This document shows positions 53,638 to 54,410 of a DNA stretch of 54,410 nucleotides, piece after piece. A model generated the notes under the pieces. The model saw only the letters and a program-made list of their open reading frames with translations, searched no databases and had not been told where the DNA came from. Position numbers and translations under genes: made by a program. Source of the stretch: Flavobacteriales bacterium UBA6049 (GTDB lineage: Bacteria > Bacteroidota > Bacteroidia > Flavobacteriales_G > Salibacteraceae); the NCBI GenBank assembly GCA_002429085.1, contig DIYR01000199.1:1-54410 (forward strand). The letters run 5' to 3'. Numbering within the stretch: position 1 is the stretch's first letter; every line of letters starts with the position of its first letter.

Positions 53638-54393
53638 CTACTTTCTAAATGATTCTAACAGTTCGTTGTATTGAATATCCCACAAAAATAAACCGTGCCC
53701 CTTTGCAGAAGTTCCGGCTTTGGTACGATCTTTTTGATCTACGATTGAACGGAAATCTGCTACACTTAGTTTTCCTAACCCTACATCTATCAACGTACCT
53801 ACAATTGCTCTCACCATATTACGGAGAAAACGATCGGCTGCAATATCAAAATGTATCTCATCTCCATGACGGGTAAACACTGCTTTACGTACATCGCAGT
53901 TAAAATGATTCACATCTGAGCCACTTCTTGCGAACGATTCAAAATCCTTGTACTCTAATAAGGTAGCAGCGGCTTCATTCATCAAATCCACATCTAGTTC
54001 ATATGGAATGTACCAGGCATACTTTCTTTTGAATGGATCGCGCTTGGTTAATATGAAATAACGATACGCTCTTTGTGTAGCTGAAAAGCGTGCATGAATA
54101 CGATCTGAGGCTTCAAACAAATCATGAATCACTACTTGATCGCGTAACATTTTATTCAGTTTGTAACGTGTTGTATCTACATCAACTTCTGTTTCGCAGT
54201 CGAAATGCGCATAGTAATCGGCTGCATGAACACCTCCCTCTGTTCGTCCACATCCGGTGATTTGAATATCACCACGCAAAATTTTACTCAAATTCTCTTC
54301 AATTACCCCTTGAACGGTTCGTTGAGACAGCTGACGTTGCCAACCGCTAAAGTTTGTGCCATCATAGGCTAATTGCATAAAATACCTGCGCAT
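53638..54393 (-). CDS. truA: tRNA pseudouridine synthase TruA with Glu at the catalytic Asp position
   Basis: The 251-residue protein matches TruA, which makes pseudouridine 38-40 in tRNA anticodon arms: QLAYDGTNFSGWQRQ, the catalytic motif, YAHFDCETEVD, RYFILTKRDPFKR, FESFARSG, DVRKAVFTRHGDEIHFDIAADRFLRNMVRAIVGTLIDVG. The catalytic motif is normally GxGRTDxGVHA; here it reads GCGRTEGGVHA, with Glu at residue 52 (codon GAG, plus-strand 54238-54240). The aspartate is needed as nucleophile in the family. Other elements, including the Arg and the tail FLRNMVRAIVG, are intact. The 3' end is adjacent to the ABC exporter gene. Confidence 0.93.
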   Translation of the reverse strand: MRRYFMQLAYDGTNFSGWQRQLSQRTVQGVIEENLSKILRGDIQITGCGRTEGGVHAADYYAHFDCETEVDVDTTRYKLNKMLRDQVVIHDLFEASDRIHARFSATQRAYRYFILTKRDPFKRKYAWYIPYELDVDLMNEAAATLLEYKDFESFARSGSDVNHFNCDVRKAVFTRHGDEIHFDIAADRFLRNMVRAIVGTLIDVGLGKLSVADFRSIVDQKDRTKAGTSAKGHGLFLWDIQYNELLESFRK

Positions 54394-54410
54394 AACTGAG
54401 CCGACAAATG

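Noticed and set aside
1..54410. CRISPR array, tRNA, rRNA, transposase or prophage genes
   Set aside because: No regularly spaced repeats, cloverleaf-like sequences, ribosomal RNA stretches or transposase and phage motifs were seen in reading both strands.

Overview
The window comes from an AT-rich chromosome of a Bacteroidetes bacterium, most likely a marine or aquatic flavobacterium-like lineage. Four things in the sequence point there: a protein ending in the gliding-motility/type IX secretion C-terminal domain (37095-39677), an S46 dipeptidyl-peptidase, a TonB receptor with an N-terminal carboxypeptidase-regulatory-like domain, and promoters of the Bacteroidetes type (TTG or TTTG, about 18 nt, then TAnnTTTG) at 15088-15117 and 28103-28131. 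No rRNA, tRNA, CRISPR array, transposase or prophage was found.

Layout. 1-2422: an accessory-looking edge of four small, unrelated plus-strand genes, including a free-standing HflX N-terminal domain and an Imm11/DUF1629-like putative immunity protein. 2603-5350: a secreted HExxH metallopeptidase, a non-coding stretch rich in inverted repeats (4037-4435), and outer-membrane phospholipase A. 5658-8897: a compact zinc module made of a Zur/Fur-type repressor, a ZnuD-like TonB receptor and a divergent, His-rich, probably surface-exposed DUF4625 lipoprotein; two Zur-box-like palindromes lie between the divergent genes. 9118-15066: DUF3332 protein, an isolated dTDP-sugar epimerase, a lytic transglycosylase, uvrA and a DUF1684 lipoprotein. 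15145-19666: a five-gene CDP-sugar operon (cytidylyltransferase, 4,6-dehydratase, epimerase, reductase, and a DegT-fold enzyme whose PLP lysine is replaced by histidine). 19874-24482: an arylsulfatase lipoprotein and an LVIVD beta-propeller lipoprotein. 24545-28077: a secreted unknown, a multi-pass membrane protein and a fused alpha/beta 2-oxoacid dehydrogenase E1. 28228-32899: an LTA-synthase-like membrane phosphotransferase overlapping a diacylglycerol-kinase-type gene, then an NhaC-type antiporter. 33004-37047: a single-domain response regulator and a soluble six-PAS/GAF histidine kinase. 37095-44107: a T9SS cargo protein, DPP7-like peptidase and sodium:solute symporter. 44174-54393: priA, then minus-strand housekeeping genes (unknown, UspA tandem, hemN, secreted unknown, CoA-binding protein, DUF547 protein, thioredoxin, ABC exporter, truA).

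The best candidates for something new are: (a) the CDP-sugar operon, whose dehydratase-type PLP enzyme keeps the diagnostic histidine but lacks the Fe-S cysteines and the reductase partner of RfbH/E1, suggesting ColD-like chemistry on a CDP sugar; (b) the Zur/TonB receptor/DUF4625 zinc-capture module; (c) truA, in which the essential catalytic aspartate reads as glutamate; (d) the LtaS-like/DAG-kinase pair in a Gram-negative lineage; (e) the structured non-coding region at 4130-4372; and (f) a perfect 30-bp palindrome placed just before a start codon at 14461. All functional statements are inferred from reading protein motifs by eye; no database search was run.
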